Assembly (NCBI GenBank): GCA_020849325.1 | Contig: JADLGL010000017.1 | Coordinates: forward strand, 1 to 64,000 | Source: Bauldia sp. | GTDB lineage: Bacteria > Pseudomonadota > Alphaproteobacteria > Rhizobiales > Kaistiaceae | DNA: 64,000 nt | Direction of reading: 5' to 3' | Part shown: piece by piece, positions 44,830-54,331 of the stretch | Layout: every line of letters starts with the position of its first letter | Position numbering within the stretch: the stretch's first letter is position 1 | The notes under the pieces: model-generated | The model's database searches: none | The model's input: only the letters and a program-made list of their open reading frames with translations | What the model was told of the DNA's origin: nothing | Position numbers and translations under genes: made by a program

Positions 44830-46089
44830 TTGCGCCAGAATGCATCTTGGTCGGCGCGGGGGCTCGCTACGTTCGGCACGCTCATCGCTGGTCTCCTCCT
44901 CCTCGCCGCGTGCAACGCCCGCGAGTTCACCTTCACCGGCCCGCCGCCGTCGATCCCGACCGGCGCGCCCGTCACCGGCGAGGTCCTCGGCACCGGCACG
45001 ATCCGCGTCGCGCTCCTCGTCCCGCTCTCGGCCAATGGCAATGCCGCGGAGGCCGCGCAGAACATCCGGAACGCCGCCCAGCTCGCTCTCCAGGAATTCT
45101 CGAACGCCAACATCCAGATTCTCGTGAAGGACGACCTCGGCACGCCCGAAGGCGCGCGCGCCGCCGCCACCGAGGCGATCAGCCAGGGCGCCGAGCTCAT
45201 CCTCGGCCCGCTCTTCGCCGCGTCCGTCTCCGCCGCCGCCGAGGTGGCGCGGCCGCAGAACATCCCGATGATCGCCTTCTCGACCGACGTCTCGGTCGCC
45301 ACCGCCGGCGTCTATCTCCTGTCGTTCCTGCCGCGGAACGACGTGCAGCGGATCATCCCCTACGCGGCGCAGAACGGCTACACCAACATCGCCGCGCTCC
45401 TCCCCGACAACGCCTACGGCACGCTCGCCGAAGCCGCGCTGCGCGAGACCGCGACGGCCTCGGGTGTCCGCATCGTCGCCGTCCAGCGCTACGCCCTCGA
45501 CCGCGCCGCGATGCAGCCGGCCGCGGAAGCGATCGCCGACCTCGTGATCGCCGGCCAGGCAGACGCCGTCTTCATGCCCGACGGCGGCGACGCCGCGCCT
45601 TTCCTGGCCCAGATCATGGCGGCGAAAGGCATCCGTCCGGGCCAGGTGAAGTTCCTCGGCAGCGGCCAGTGGAACGACAGCCGCATCCGCAGCGAGACCG
45701 CGCTCGCCGGCGGCTGGTATCCCGGCCCCGACCTCGCCGGCTTCCGCACCTTCTCGAGCCGCTACCAGACGGCGTTCGGCGCCACGCCCTTCGCGACCGC
45801 GACGCTCGGCTACGACGCGACGATCCTCGCCGCGGGCCTTGCCGCCAATTTCGGCCCCGCCCGCTTCGCCGCGGCCACCATCACCAACCCCAACGGCTTC
45901 CGCGGCATCGACGGCGCCTTCCGCTTCCTGCCGAACGGCCTCAACCAGCGGGCCCTCGCGATCTACGAGATCGACCGCAGCGGCACGGAGCGCGTCGTCG
46001 ACCCGGCCCCCACGGGCTTTGCCGGCGTGGCGGCGGCTACGACCACCGCACCCGTGGCCGGAGGCGCCCTCGCGGGGCTGTTCAACTAG
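44830..46089 (+). CDS. LpoA-like lipoprotein (penicillin-binding protein activator)
   Basis: 419 aa. A lipoprotein signal (LIAGLLLLAAC, lipobox LAAC) is followed by a periplasmic-binding-protein type I fold: TIRVALLVPLSANGNAAEA, AELILGPLFAASVSAAAEVA, IPMIAFSTDVSVA. The family includes LpoA, which activates PBP1A, and amino-acid-binding proteins; the rsmI-yraN neighbourhood supports the LpoA-like group. PBP1A is encoded in this window at 60317. The start is TTG 44830. Confidence 0.85.
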   Translation: MRQNASWSARGLATFGTLIAGLLLLAACNAREFTFTGPPPSIPTGAPVTGEVLGTGTIRVALLVPLSANGNAAEAAQNIRNAAQLALQEFSNANIQILVKDDLGTPEGARAAATEAISQGAELILGPLFAASVSAAAEVARPQNIPMIAFSTDVSVATAGVYLLSFLPRNDVQRIIPYAAQNGYTNIAALLPDNAYGTLAEAALRETATASGVRIVAVQRYALDRAAMQPAAEAIADLVIAGQADAVFMPDGGDAAPFLAQIMAAKGIRPGQVKFLGSGQWNDSRIRSETALAGGWYPGPDLAGFRTFSSRYQTAFGATPFATATLGYDATILAAGLAANFGPARFAAATITNPNGFRGIDGAFRFLPNGLNQRALAIYEIDRSGTERVVDPAPTGFAGVAAATTTAPVAGGALAGLFN

Positions 46090-46219
46090 TCCGAACGCCC
46101 GCCACGCCTACGGCCGTGACGTTCTCGCCGCGCGATTCGGACGCCCTTGTCAACTGGGTGATTGCAACAAACCTATTGACATGCGATTCGAGGGGACTGC
46201 GAGTCGCCTTGGGATTGAT

Positions 46220-46783
46220 ATGAGACTACCGGGATACAACGTGCGCAAGGCCGCTCAGTTGGTTGCATTCTTCGCAACTAAGCAGGGCGGGCGCATCAAT
46301 GTCCTGAAGCTGTCGAAGCTGGTCTATCTCTCGGACAGAGAGCATATGAGCCGCTACGACATGCCGATCCTGTTTGACAAACTGGTCTCTATGGACCACG
46401 GGCCGGTGAACTCTCTCACGCTCAACCATATCAATGGGATGAGCTATGATGAGCGGCCGGAATGGACCGCCTTCGTCTCTGACCGATCGGAGTACGAGGT
46501 AGGGACGTCAAAGCCAGATATTGGCATTGACGATCTGGACGAGCTGAGTGACGCTGAGTTAGACGTACTTGAGTATGTTTGGCTAACGTTTGGGCACATG
46601 GGCAAGTATCAACTCCGCGATGAGACCCATCGACTTTGCCCAGAGTGGGAAGATCCTCATGGGTCATCGGAGTTGATCCCCTACAGCCGCGTGTTCAAGT
46701 TCCTCGGTAAGAACGGCGACGTTCTTGCCGAGCGGGTGGACACCATCCGAAGCTTGGACACCATCTTTGATGGTCGGAGCTAG
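46220..46783 (+). CDS. Panacea (DUF4065) SocA-like antitoxin
   Basis: 187 aa. NVRKAAQLVAFFATKQGGRI, VLKLSKLVYLSDREHMSRY and SMDHGPVNSLTLNHINGM form the Panacea domain, a broad antitoxin fold that blocks many unrelated toxins. A C-terminal part follows with YSRVFKFLGKNGDV. The start is ATG 46220; an upstream ATG at 46181 is possible. It overlaps the next gene by 14 bp. The DNA is AT-richer than its neighbours, and the codon use differs, which suggests recent transfer. Confidence 0.8.
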   Translation: MRLPGYNVRKAAQLVAFFATKQGGRINVLKLSKLVYLSDREHMSRYDMPILFDKLVSMDHGPVNSLTLNHINGMSYDERPEWTAFVSDRSEYEVGTSKPDIGIDDLDELSDAELDVLEYVWLTFGHMGKYQLRDETHRLCPEWEDPHGSSELIPYSRVFKFLGKNGDVLAERVDTIRSLDTIFDGRS

Positions 46784-47177
46784 TTTCGATCCTCAAAAGG
46801 GAAAGACACTTCTCATTCAATCCGGTTCAGCAGACGAGCCGGATAAGAAGCACCTATTTGTCATAGCTACCGGCCCGGATGACAAAGGCTGGTTCCTCTT
46901 GTTCTCGGTTTGCACCATCGACGCCGGCGTTTATCATGACCATGCCTGCATAATTAAGGCCGGTGAGCATCCATTCATCGTTGCCGACTCGTATGTGCTT
47001 TATGCCAAGCCGATGGCAGCACACCACGATGGTCTGAAGAAGAAGACCGATGGATGGGTGTACTACGAGAAGGCGCCTGTTTCTGCGGACCTTCTCGTCA
47101 GGATCGTGGACGGTGCTGACAAGTCACGACACACGCCCCGATGGGCCAAGGTTTCTATGCGAAACGCGAAGGGATAA
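46770..47177 (+). CDS. Putative toxin partner of the Panacea protein, unknown family
   Basis: 135 aa. Seen: GKTLLIQSGSADEPDKKHLF, FVIATGPDDKGWFLLFSVCT, YHDHACIIKAGEHPFIVADS and a basic C-terminus (SRHTPRWAKVSMRNAKG). The first part, with a Lys-Lys-His turn and repeated beta strands, is reminiscent of the PemK/MazF SH3-like fold, but I cannot assign it. ATG 46770 lies inside the upstream gene, as in coupled toxin-antitoxin pairs. Same AT-richer composition as the partner. Confidence 0.6.
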   Translation: MVGASFDPQKGKTLLIQSGSADEPDKKHLFVIATGPDDKGWFLLFSVCTIDAGVYHDHACIIKAGEHPFIVADSYVLYAKPMAAHHDGLKKKTDGWVYYEKAPVSADLLVRIVDGADKSRHTPRWAKVSMRNAKG

Positions 47178-47242
47178 GGAACCGGCCACGCAATTCGTGG
47201 GTGGCGAGGTTTTGTGCGTGCGACTGAGCTGCGGCGGCTGGT

Positions 47243-48397
47243 CTACGCCGCCAGATCCGCCACCACGGCATCCAGCACGAACGATCCCGCCCGCGTCACC
47301 CGCACCCGGTGGTCGGCGAGCTTTTCCACCATGCCGTGGGCCGTGAGGTCCGACAGCCGGGCCGGGTCGAGCGCGCGGCCGGCGAGGGCGACGTAGCGGC
47401 GGAGGTCGATCCCCTCGCTCAGGCGAAGGCCCATCAGCAGCATTTCGTCGGACTCCTGCTCGGGCGTCAGCAGTTCGTCGACCTCGGTCCCGTCGCCCCA
47501 GGATTCGACGCGGGACAGCCATGTCTCCGGCTCCCGAGCCGTCGACGTCGCGTGGCGGCCATCCTCCAGCAGGAGCCGGCCATGCGCGCCGGGGCCGATG
47601 CCGGCATATTCGCCGTAGCGCCAGTAGAGGAGGTTGTGGCGGCACTCCGCGCCGGGCGCGGCGTGGTTCGAGATCTCGTAGGCCGGCCGGCCGTGGCGGT
47701 CGCACACCTCCTGCGTCAGCGCGTAGAGCGTCGCCGCCGTGTCTTCGTCGGGAACGGCGAGTTTTCCGGCGCGGTAGAGCGCGTGGTAGGCGGTCCCTTC
47801 CTCGATGGTGAGCTGGTAGAGCGAGATGTGGTCCGACGCGCGCGACAGCGCCTCGGAAAGCTCCGCCGCCCACGCCTCCGGCGTCTGGCCGGGGCGGGCA
47901 TAGATGAGATCGTAGCTCGTCCGCTCGAACGTTTTCTGCGCGATCTCGATCGCCTTCCACGCCTCGGCGACGTTGTGGAGCCGCCCGAGCGTGCGGAGGT
48001 CGGCGTCGTTGAGCGCCTGGACCCCGAGCGACACCCGCGTCACCCCCGCCGCGCGGTAGCCGCGGAACCGCTCCGCCTCGACGCTCGACGGATTGGCCTC
48101 CATCGTGATCTCGGCGCCCGGCGCAATCGTCCACGCTCTCCCGATGGCGTCGAGGACGCGCCCCACCGTTTCCGGCTTCATCAGCGACGGCGTGCCGCCG
48201 CCGAGAAAGATGCTGCCGACAGTTCGTCCCGGCGTCTTCGCCGCCGTCGCCTCGATCTCGCGGACGAACGCGGCGGCGTAGCGCTCCTGATCGACCGGCT
48301 GGTGCCGGACGTGGCTGTTGAAGTCGCAATACGGGCATTTGGCGGCGCAGAACGGCCAGTGGACGTAGACGCCGAAACCTGCGTCGGACGGGTTCAT
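47243..48397 (-). CDS. hemW: Radical SAM heme chaperone HemW
   Basis: 384 aa. GVYVHWPFCAAKCPYCDFNS holds the CxxxCxYC iron-sulfur cluster site; SIFLGGGTPSLM and VSLGVQALNDADLRTLGR are typical of HemW, and the coproporphyrinogen-oxidase-specific residues are not expected. It inserts heme into respiratory enzymes. ATG 48397 is preferred to the ORF-track start. The start overlaps the rdgB stop by 1 bp. Confidence 0.95.
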   Translation of the reverse strand: MNPSDAGFGVYVHWPFCAAKCPYCDFNSHVRHQPVDQERYAAAFVREIEATAAKTPGRTVGSIFLGGGTPSLMKPETVGRVLDAIGRAWTIAPGAEITMEANPSSVEAERFRGYRAAGVTRVSLGVQALNDADLRTLGRLHNVAEAWKAIEIAQKTFERTSYDLIYARPGQTPEAWAAELSEALSRASDHISLYQLTIEEGTAYHALYRAGKLAVPDEDTAATLYALTQEVCDRHGRPAYEISNHAAPGAECRHNLLYWRYGEYAGIGPGAHGRLLLEDGRHATSTAREPETWLSRVESWGDGTEVDELLTPEQESDEMLLMGLRLSEGIDLRRYVALAGRALDPARLSDLTAHGMVEKLADHRVRVTRAGSFVLDAVVADLAA

Positions 48398-49035
48398 CAG
48401 CCGCCCATCGCCTCGGCCGCGAAGGCCGCGAAGGCGCGGGCGCGGTGGGAGAGCGGCGGCAGCGGCGGGTTCCAGCCGTGCTTCTCCTCGGCGCTCATCT
48501 CGCCGAACGTCCGGGTGTGACCGTCGGGCTGGAACATCGCGTCGTAGCCGAACCCCTGCGTGCCGCGCGGCGGCCATACCAGCGTTCCCGCGATCTCGCC
48601 GCGCCAGGTGTCGACGGCGCCGGCCGGCGTCGCGAGCGCGAGGACCGCGACGAACGTACCGCGCCGCGTCTCCGGCGTCGTGGCGCCCGCGGCCTCGAGC
48701 CGCCGCTCCACCTCGCGCATGGCGGCATCGAAATCCTTCGCCGGCCCGGCCCAGCGGGCGGAATGGATGCCCGGCTCGCCGCCGAGCGCATCGACCGCCA
48801 GGCCGGAATCGTCGGCCAGCGCCGGGAGGCCCGACGCGAGCGCGGCGACCTTCGCCTTGATGATGGCGTTCTCCTCGAACGTCACCCCGGTCTCCTCCGG
48901 CTCCTGCAGGCCGAGCGCGCCGGCCGCGACGACGTCGACGCCGAACGGCCGAATCAGCTGCTGCAGCTCGCGCACCTTCCCGGAATTGTGGCTCGCGACC
49001 AGCAGCCTGTCACCTCGCGCGAAACGCCTGACCAT
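48397..49035 (-). CDS. rdgB: dITP/XTP pyrophosphatase
   Basis: 212 aa. [58 protein letters not shown] and [20 protein letters not shown] are the RdgB/HAM1 signature. It removes deaminated purine nucleotides. The ORF track joins it to the upstream rph antisense region; ATG 49035 starts it correctly. It sits between rph and hemW. Confidence 0.98.
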   Translation of the reverse strand: MVRRFARGDRLLVASHNSGKVRELQQLIRPFGVDVVAAGALGLQEPEETGVTFEENAIIKAKVAALASGLPALADDSGLAVDALGGEPGIHSARWAGPAKDFDAAMREVERRLEAAGATTPETRRGTFVAVLALATPAGAVDTWRGEIAGTLVWPPRGTQGFGYDAMFQPDGHTRTFGEMSAEEKHGWNPPLPPLSHRARAFAAFAAEAMGG

Positions 49036-49046
49036 GCGCGATCGCC

Positions 49047-49760
49047 TCAGGCCACCGCGAGCTTCTGCAGCTCGACGAGCCGGCCGATGCCGCCCTTGGC
49101 GAGCCCGAGAAGCGCGCTGAGTTCGGCTTCGGTGAACGGCTTCCGCTCCGCCGTGCCCTGGATCTCGACGAGCCCGCCGCCGCCGGTGATGACGAAATTG
49201 GCGTCCGTCTCCGCCTCGACGTCCTCGAGATAGTCGAGGTCGAGCACGGTCTCGCCCTTCACGATCCCGCACGAGACCGCCGCGACATGGTCGAGGAGCA
49301 CGGGCTTGGTCAGCATCTCCCGCGCCTTCATCCATTTGAGGCAGTCGTGGAGCGCCACCCATGCGCCGGTGATCGCCGCCGTGCGCGTGCCGCCGTCCGC
49401 CTGGATGACGTCGCAGTCGATCTGGATCTGCCGCTCGCCGAGCGCGACGAGGTCGACGACGGCACGGAGCGAGCGGCCGATCAGCCGCTGGATCTCCTGC
49501 GTCCGGCCGGATTGCTTGCCCTGGCTCGCCTCGCGCTTCATCCGCTCCGACGTCGAGCGCGGCAGCATGCCGTATTCGGCCGTGATCCAGCCCTTGCCGC
49601 CGCCGCGCAGCCATGGCGGCACGCGGTCCTCGAGGCTCGCGGTGCAGAAGACGTGGGTGTCGCCGAAGCGGACGAGGCACGAACCCTCGGCGTGCTTGGC
49701 GACGGCCCGTTCGAGGCTCACCGCGCGCAGTTCGTCGGGCGCGCGTCGGGAATGCCGCAT
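49047..49760 (-). CDS. rph: Ribonuclease PH
   Basis: 237 aa. [59 protein letters not shown] match RNase PH, the phosphate-dependent exonuclease that trims tRNA 3' ends. ATG 49760 ([13 protein letters not shown]) is the standard N-terminus. It is divergent from hrcA with an 87-bp spacer. Confidence 0.98.
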   Translation of the reverse strand: MRHSRRAPDELRAVSLERAVAKHAEGSCLVRFGDTHVFCTASLEDRVPPWLRGGGKGWITAEYGMLPRSTSERMKREASQGKQSGRTQEIQRLIGRSLRAVVDLVALGERQIQIDCDVIQADGGTRTAAITGAWVALHDCLKWMKAREMLTKPVLLDHVAAVSCGIVKGETVLDLDYLEDVEAETDANFVITGGGGLVEIQGTAERKPFTEAELSALLGLAKGGIGRLVELQKLAVA

Positions 49761-49847
49761 GATGGTCCTTTCGTTGATGGCGCTTGGTGCCATCGATCAC
49801 CATTGCGGTAAAGCCCGCTTGAAGGCGGAGCGTCCATCCTTACAGAT

Positions 49848-50960
49848 ATGGGCATGATCGACACGCCCCGCGGTCCGCAGCCGGCCGGCGACCGCCCGGC
49901 ACCCTCCGGCGGCCTCCCCGGCCTCGACCACCGCTCCCGCGAAATCTTTCGCCGCATCGTCGAGACCTATCTCGACACCGGCGAGCCGGTCGGCTCGCGC
50001 AGTCTCTCGCGCATGCTGCCGGTGTCGCTCTCGCCGGCCTCGGTGCGGAACGTGATGGCCGACCTCGAAGAGGCCGGCCTCATCTTTGCGCCGCACACCT
50101 CCGCCGGACGCCTGCCGACGCAGACGGGGCTCCGCTTCTTCATCGATGCCCTCCTCGAAGTCGGCGACCTCTCGGCCGACGAGCGCCGCCAGATGGAATC
50201 GCAGATCGCCGCTGCCCGCGCCGGGCGGAGCCTCGACGACGTCCTGTCGGAGGCGAGCCGCATGCTGTCGGGCCTGTCACGCGGCGCCGGCGTGGTGCTG
50301 GCGGGCAAGGCCGATCCGCGCATCCGGCAGATCGAGTTCGTCCGGCTCGAGCCGGCGCGCGCGCTCGTCGTCCTCGTCGGCGAGGACGGTTCGGTCGAGA
50401 ACCGGCTGATCGACATCGACCCCGGCACCACCCCCTCGGCGCTGATCGAGGCGGGCAACTACCTCAACACGTCGATCCGCGGCCACACGCTGTCCGGCGC
50501 CCGCGCCGAGATCGAGCGCCGGCGCGTCGCCGCGCAGGCCGAACTCGATGCGCTCACGGGAAAGCTCGTCGACGACGGCCTTGCCACCTGGGCCGGTGCC
50601 AATGCCGGCGGCCGGCCGGAGACGCTGATCGTCCGCGGCCGTTCGAACCTCCTCGACGACATCCGCGCCGCGGAAGACCTCGAACGGGTGCGGCTCCTCT
50701 TCGACGACCTCGAGACGCAGCGCGAGCTGATCGAACTCCTGTCGAGCACCGAATCCGGCGACGGCGTCCGCATCTTCGTCGGCGCGGAGACGAAGCTTTT
50801 CTCCCTCTCCGGCTCGTCGATCGTCGCCTCGCCGTTCCGCGACAAGGACCAGCGCGTCGTCGGCGCGCTGGGCGTCATCGGCCCGACGCGGCTCAACTAC
50901 GCCCGCGTCGTCCCGATGGTGGATTACACGGCGAAGCTCGTCGGCCGGCTGATGCGGTAG
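49848..50960 (+). CDS. hrcA: Heat-inducible transcription repressor HrcA
   Basis: 370 aa. The winged helix (IFRRIVETYLDTGEPVGSRS, SPASVRNVMADLEEAGLIF) and the GAF-like dimer domain (DGVRIFVGAETKLFSLSGSS) are typical. It represses groESL-type operons through CIRCE, but no CIRCE element was seen in this window; dnaK uses an RpoH-like promoter instead. grpE does not follow it here. The TAG stop is at the edge of a partial repeat. Confidence 0.97.
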   Translation: MGMIDTPRGPQPAGDRPAPSGGLPGLDHRSREIFRRIVETYLDTGEPVGSRSLSRMLPVSLSPASVRNVMADLEEAGLIFAPHTSAGRLPTQTGLRFFIDALLEVGDLSADERRQMESQIAAARAGRSLDDVLSEASRMLSGLSRGAGVVLAGKADPRIRQIEFVRLEPARALVVLVGEDGSVENRLIDIDPGTTPSALIEAGNYLNTSIRGHTLSGARAEIERRRVAAQAELDALTGKLVDDGLATWAGANAGGRPETLIVRGRSNLLDDIRAAEDLERVRLLFDDLETQRELIELLSSTESGDGVRIFVGAETKLFSLSGSSIVASPFRDKDQRVVGALGVIGPTRLNYARVVPMVDYTAKLVGRLMR

Positions 50961-51025
50961 TGAACGATCCGAAGAAGCGGTCGCCGGTTCTTCGAAAAAG
51001 ATCATGCTCCATCAAGGAACTAGTC
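50958..51025. repeat. RIME-like intergenic repeat, family A copy 4 (partial)
   Basis: TAGTGAACGATCCGAAGAAG and TTCTTCGAAAAAGATCATGC form the first palindrome only; the second is missing after CATCAAGGAAC. It begins at the hrcA TAG stop. Confidence 0.85.
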
Positions 51026-51044
51026 TGCTCTGGCCGCTCGGCGC

Positions 51045-51650
51045 TCAGTCGGCGGCGCACGAGCCGATGGCGCCCACGATGCCGCCGACGAGCCCGCCGA
51101 GGATGCCGCCGAGAGCCGCGCCCGGCAGGCCGCCGAGGCCGAGGCCGAACAGGGCGCCGGCAATCGAGCCGCCGCCGACGCCCATGTTGACCGCGCCCGT
51201 CGACGCCGCCGACAGGCTCTTCGGCGGCCGGTTGGTCACCGCGAAGCTCGCGCAGGAACTCGCGATCGCAAGGGCCACCGGGCTGCTGTCCGGGTCGACC
51301 GCGAGCGCCCGGTAGATGTCGATGATGCGTTCCATCGCGTCGTCGCCGAGCCGCCCGCGCTGGACCTGGAAGAGGAGGACGCAGAGCCGGCCGAGCTGGC
51401 TCGCCTCGGCGCGCGAGATCGCGCCGCCGGCCTGGAGCCGCGCCAGCCCCTCCTTGCAGGCCTCGACCGGATTGCCGTCGTTCTCCGCGAGGATGCGCTC
51501 GACCTCGGCGACGATGAGCACCCGCATGTCGCCGGCACCCATCGCCATCGCCCGCAGCGATCCCAGCCCGGAGAAATCCGGCATCACGAACGGCCCCGCG
51601 GCGGGCTTTGCCGCCGCGCCACCCTTCTCACTTGCCTTCTCGCCAGTCAC
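51045..51650 (-). CDS. Cys-containing protein with C-terminal glycine zipper
   Basis: 201 aa of unknown function. The GTG 51650 start has GGAGAGG upstream; the ORF track runs into the adenosine-kinase region. The middle part is helical (MRVLIVAEVERILAENDG, GDDAMERIIDIYRALAVD) with four Cys (EACKEG, RLCVLLF, SSCASF, GSCAAD). The last ~40 aa are Gly-rich, with GxxxG spacing (GALFGLGLGGLPGAALGGIL), as in membrane-inserting glycine zippers. Probably membrane-associated; that is inference. Confidence 0.65.
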   Translation of the reverse strand: MTGEKASEKGGAAAKPAAGPFVMPDFSGLGSLRAMAMGAGDMRVLIVAEVERILAENDGNPVEACKEGLARLQAGGAISRAEASQLGRLCVLLFQVQRGRLGDDAMERIIDIYRALAVDPDSSPVALAIASSCASFAVTNRPPKSLSAASTGAVNMGVGGGSIAGALFGLGLGGLPGAALGGILGGLVGGIVGAIGSCAAD

Positions 51651-51793
51651 AGGCCTCTCCCCACAAGAGCGCCCGCTCCGCCGTCGCCCCGCGGCCGGCG
51701 CCAGTCCCGCCGCAACCATCGGCAGCGGCATCGCCGGGCCGCAACTGCCCGATGGGACAGCCGCGGTCGGGGGAGGTCGGCCTCCGAGGCTGG

Positions 51794-52795
51794 CTACACG
51801 GCGTAGCCGTCGCCGCGGGCGAGCGTCTCGAGGCGCTCGGCCGGCCGTGCGCCCATGTGGGAGATGACTTCCGCCGCCGCGAACGAGCCGAGCGCCGCGG
51901 CCCGCGCCAGCGGCCAGCCGCGCGCCACCCCGAGGAGGAAGCCGGCGGCATAGAGATCGCCGGCGCCCGTGGCGTCGACGACGCGCTCGACCCGCTTCGC
52001 CGGCACTGCCTCGATGCCGGCGGCGGAGAGGACGAACGACCCCTCGCCGCTGTTCGTCACGGCGGCGAGCGTCGCGTCGGCGCGAAGCGCGGCGAGCCCC
52101 GCGTCGAGGCTCGACGTCTCGTAGAGCGAGCGGAGCTCGTGCGCGTTGGCCAGCACGATGTCGACGGCCTTCCCGCAGATCAGCTCGAGGAACTCGCCGC
52201 GATAGCGGTCGACGCAGAACGAATCGGAAAGGCTGAGCGCGACCTTCCGGCCGGCCGCATGGGCAGCCGCCGCGGCCTTCCGGAAGGCGTCCTTGGCGAG
52301 CGGCGGATCCCAGAGATAGCCCTCGAGGAAGGTGATCGCCGACGCGCCCACCAGCGCCCCGTCGATGTCGTCCGGCCGCAGATCCTGCGCGGCGCCGAGG
52401 AAGGTGTTCATCGTCCGCTCGCCGTCGGGCGTCACGAGGATGAGGCAGCGCGCCGTGGGTGCGCCGCCGGCAAGCGGCGGCGTCCGGAACGCGACGCCGT
52501 TTGCGGTCATGTCGTGCGCGAAGATGCGGCCGAGCTGGTCGTCCGCGACCTTGCCGATGAAGGCGGCGCGCCCGCCGAGCGAGGCGATCCCGGCGATCGT
52601 GTTGGCCGCCGAGCCGCCGGAGGATTCGGTCGCCGGGCCGAGCCGGCCGTAGATTCGCTCCGCCTCCGCCGCATCGATGAGGCGCATCGATCCTTTCGCG
52701 AGCCGCTCGTCGAGGAGGAACCGTTCGTCGGTGCGGGCCAGCACGTCGACGATGGCGTTGCCGATCCCGAGGACCTCGTACTGTGCTTCCGCCAC
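51794..52795 (-). CDS. Adenosine kinase (PfkB family)
   Basis: 333 aa. LGIGNAIVDVLARTDERFLL, ESSGGSAANTIAGIASLGG, and the C-terminal signature VVDATGAGDLYAAGFLLGV with the catalytic Asp identify a PfkB sugar/nucleoside kinase; the N-terminus and the AAQDL region fit bacterial adenosine kinase. It phosphorylates adenosine to AMP in purine salvage. It reads towards the glycine-zipper gene on the same strand. Confidence 0.92.
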   Translation of the reverse strand: MAEAQYEVLGIGNAIVDVLARTDERFLLDERLAKGSMRLIDAAEAERIYGRLGPATESSGGSAANTIAGIASLGGRAAFIGKVADDQLGRIFAHDMTANGVAFRTPPLAGGAPTARCLILVTPDGERTMNTFLGAAQDLRPDDIDGALVGASAITFLEGYLWDPPLAKDAFRKAAAAAHAAGRKVALSLSDSFCVDRYRGEFLELICGKAVDIVLANAHELRSLYETSSLDAGLAALRADATLAAVTNSGEGSFVLSAAGIEAVPAKRVERVVDATGAGDLYAAGFLLGVARGWPLARAAALGSFAAAEVISHMGARPAERLETLARGDGYAV

Positions 52796-53263
52796 CGCGC
52801 GTCTCCCTGCGTTCGCGCGTGCGAAGAAGCACGGCGGTCCCGACGGGCCGGCCGTGCCCCTTCTTCACCTCCCCCCTTGTGGGGAGGCCGGGACGGGACT
52901 TCCGGCCTGCGGGCCCGGCCTGGCCGAATTGGCTGGAAGGCCGGAAGTGCCCATCCCGACCCTCCCCACGAGGGGGGAGGGAGAACGAAGGCCGTGACCA
53001 GCCTCATTCCTTCACACGCTCTTTCGCGGCCGCCTTATAGCCGCCGGCCGGCGCGTCGCAAGCCAGGCGCCGGGCGGCCGGCCGGAGCCGGCGCCGCGCC
53101 GTCCGACCTGCTCCATCGGACAGGGTTCTCGCACGCTCATGATTTTCGCCGGGCGGCTGCCCGCCGAATCCCACTCGCCGGGCCTGCCGAAATCGCTATA
53201 GTCCGCCGCGGACCGCTCGACCGGTCCCGTCATTTCAAAAAAGGCTCAGGAGAGGAATTGCAC
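52796..53263. other. Intergenic region with repeat and beta-propeller promoter
   Basis: 468 bp between adenosine kinase and the secreted protein, transcribed divergently. 52855-52985 is a family B repeat. 53180-53263 leads into the secreted-protein gene with AGGAGAGG at 53248. The ORFs in between are Arg/Pro-rich shadows. Confidence 0.5.
52855..52985. repeat. Palindromic intergenic repeat, family B copy 2
   Basis: A 131-bp element nearly matching 16284-16420: CCTCCCCCCTTGTGGGGAGG at the left, CCTCCCCACGAGGGGGGAGG at the right, core GGCCGAATTGGC. Two copies this similar point to a mobile or transposed palindromic unit. Confidence 0.8.
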
Positions 53264-54331
53264 ATGAAGGGACTTCACGCCCTGACTGCGACTGCCGCGC
53301 TTCTCGCGACGACCGCCTCTGCGTTCGCCCAGGCTGCGGCCACGCCGCCGCCCCCGCCGCGGCCCTATTTCGTCGGCAACCCGATCGGCCTTCCGGCCGC
53401 CCCGCCGGCCCCCGATGCCACCAACCCGGCCGCGTTCGTCCCGATGTCGGACAACGTTCGCGTCTATGGCGGCTTCCGCGGCGCCGAGGCCTGCCAGTAC
53501 GATCCGGTCATGGACCTCGTCGTCGTGTCGAACATGGGCATTGCCCAGAACCTCACGCCGAACGACGGCTGGATCACGCTCCTCAACCATGACGGCTCGG
53601 TACACACGCCGAAGTGGATCGGCGTTCAGGCTGCGAACGCCCGCGGCGACGCCAACCTGATCACGCCGCTCGTGCTCAACCAGCCGTTCGGCATCGACAT
53701 CGTCGGCCGCACGCTCTACGTCGCCGACTCGGACGGCAATCTCCGCAATCCGGATCCGGCCGCGACCGGCAACACGCCGACGGTCTACAACGTCCGTACC
53801 TTCAACCTCGACACCGGCGAGCCGATCGCGACCTTCCCGATCCCGGAAGCGAACGGCCTCATCAACGACCTCGCGGTCGCCGCCGACGGCACGATCTACG
53901 CCTCGCAGACCAGCGCGGCCGAGAATTCGCGCATCTGGAAGATCACGCCCGACGGCACCGTCTCGGTGTTCTTCGCCGGCGCTCCGCTCAACTCGCCGAA
54001 CGGCGTTGCGATGGATCCGGACGGCAACATCGTCGTCGTCAACATCGGCGACAATGCCGTCGTCACCTTCTCGCCGGCGGGCGAGGTGCTGAAGACGGAG
54101 AACGCGGCGCAGGCCGGCAATGACGGCCTCGTCGTCCTGGCCGACGGCACCAAGTACGTCTCGAGCGTCCGTGAGGGCGGCGTCTCGATGATCCCGGCCG
54201 GCGGTGGCGAAGCCACGCTGATCGCGACCGGCATCCCGAGCGCGGCCTCCATGTGCTACGACCCGACCGCCAACGCGCTGTTCATCCCGATGAACAACAA
54301 CAACGCGGTCGCGATCGTCCCGCTGGACTAG
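53264..54331 (+). CDS. Secreted SMP-30/NHL-like beta-propeller protein
   Basis: 355 aa. A Sec signal peptide (LHALTATAALLATTASAFAQ) is followed by a Pro-rich linker and about six beta-propeller blades (GFRGAEACQYDPVMDLVVVS, NQPFGIDIVGRTLYVADSDG, GLINDLAVAADGTIYASQTS, NSPNGVAMDPDGNIVVVNIG). Such propellers act as gluconolactonase-like hydrolases or as binding proteins; no specific catalytic set is clear. It is probably periplasmic. AGGAGAGG precedes the ATG. The TAG stop lies in a repeat. Confidence 0.85.
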   Translation: MKGLHALTATAALLATTASAFAQAAATPPPPPRPYFVGNPIGLPAAPPAPDATNPAAFVPMSDNVRVYGGFRGAEACQYDPVMDLVVVSNMGIAQNLTPNDGWITLLNHDGSVHTPKWIGVQAANARGDANLITPLVLNQPFGIDIVGRTLYVADSDGNLRNPDPAATGNTPTVYNVRTFNLDTGEPIATFPIPEANGLINDLAVAADGTIYASQTSAAENSRIWKITPDGTVSVFFAGAPLNSPNGVAMDPDGNIVVVNIGDNAVVTFSPAGEVLKTENAAQAGNDGLVVLADGTKYVSSVREGGVSMIPAGGGEATLIATGIPSAASMCYDPTANALFIPMNNNNAVAIVPLD

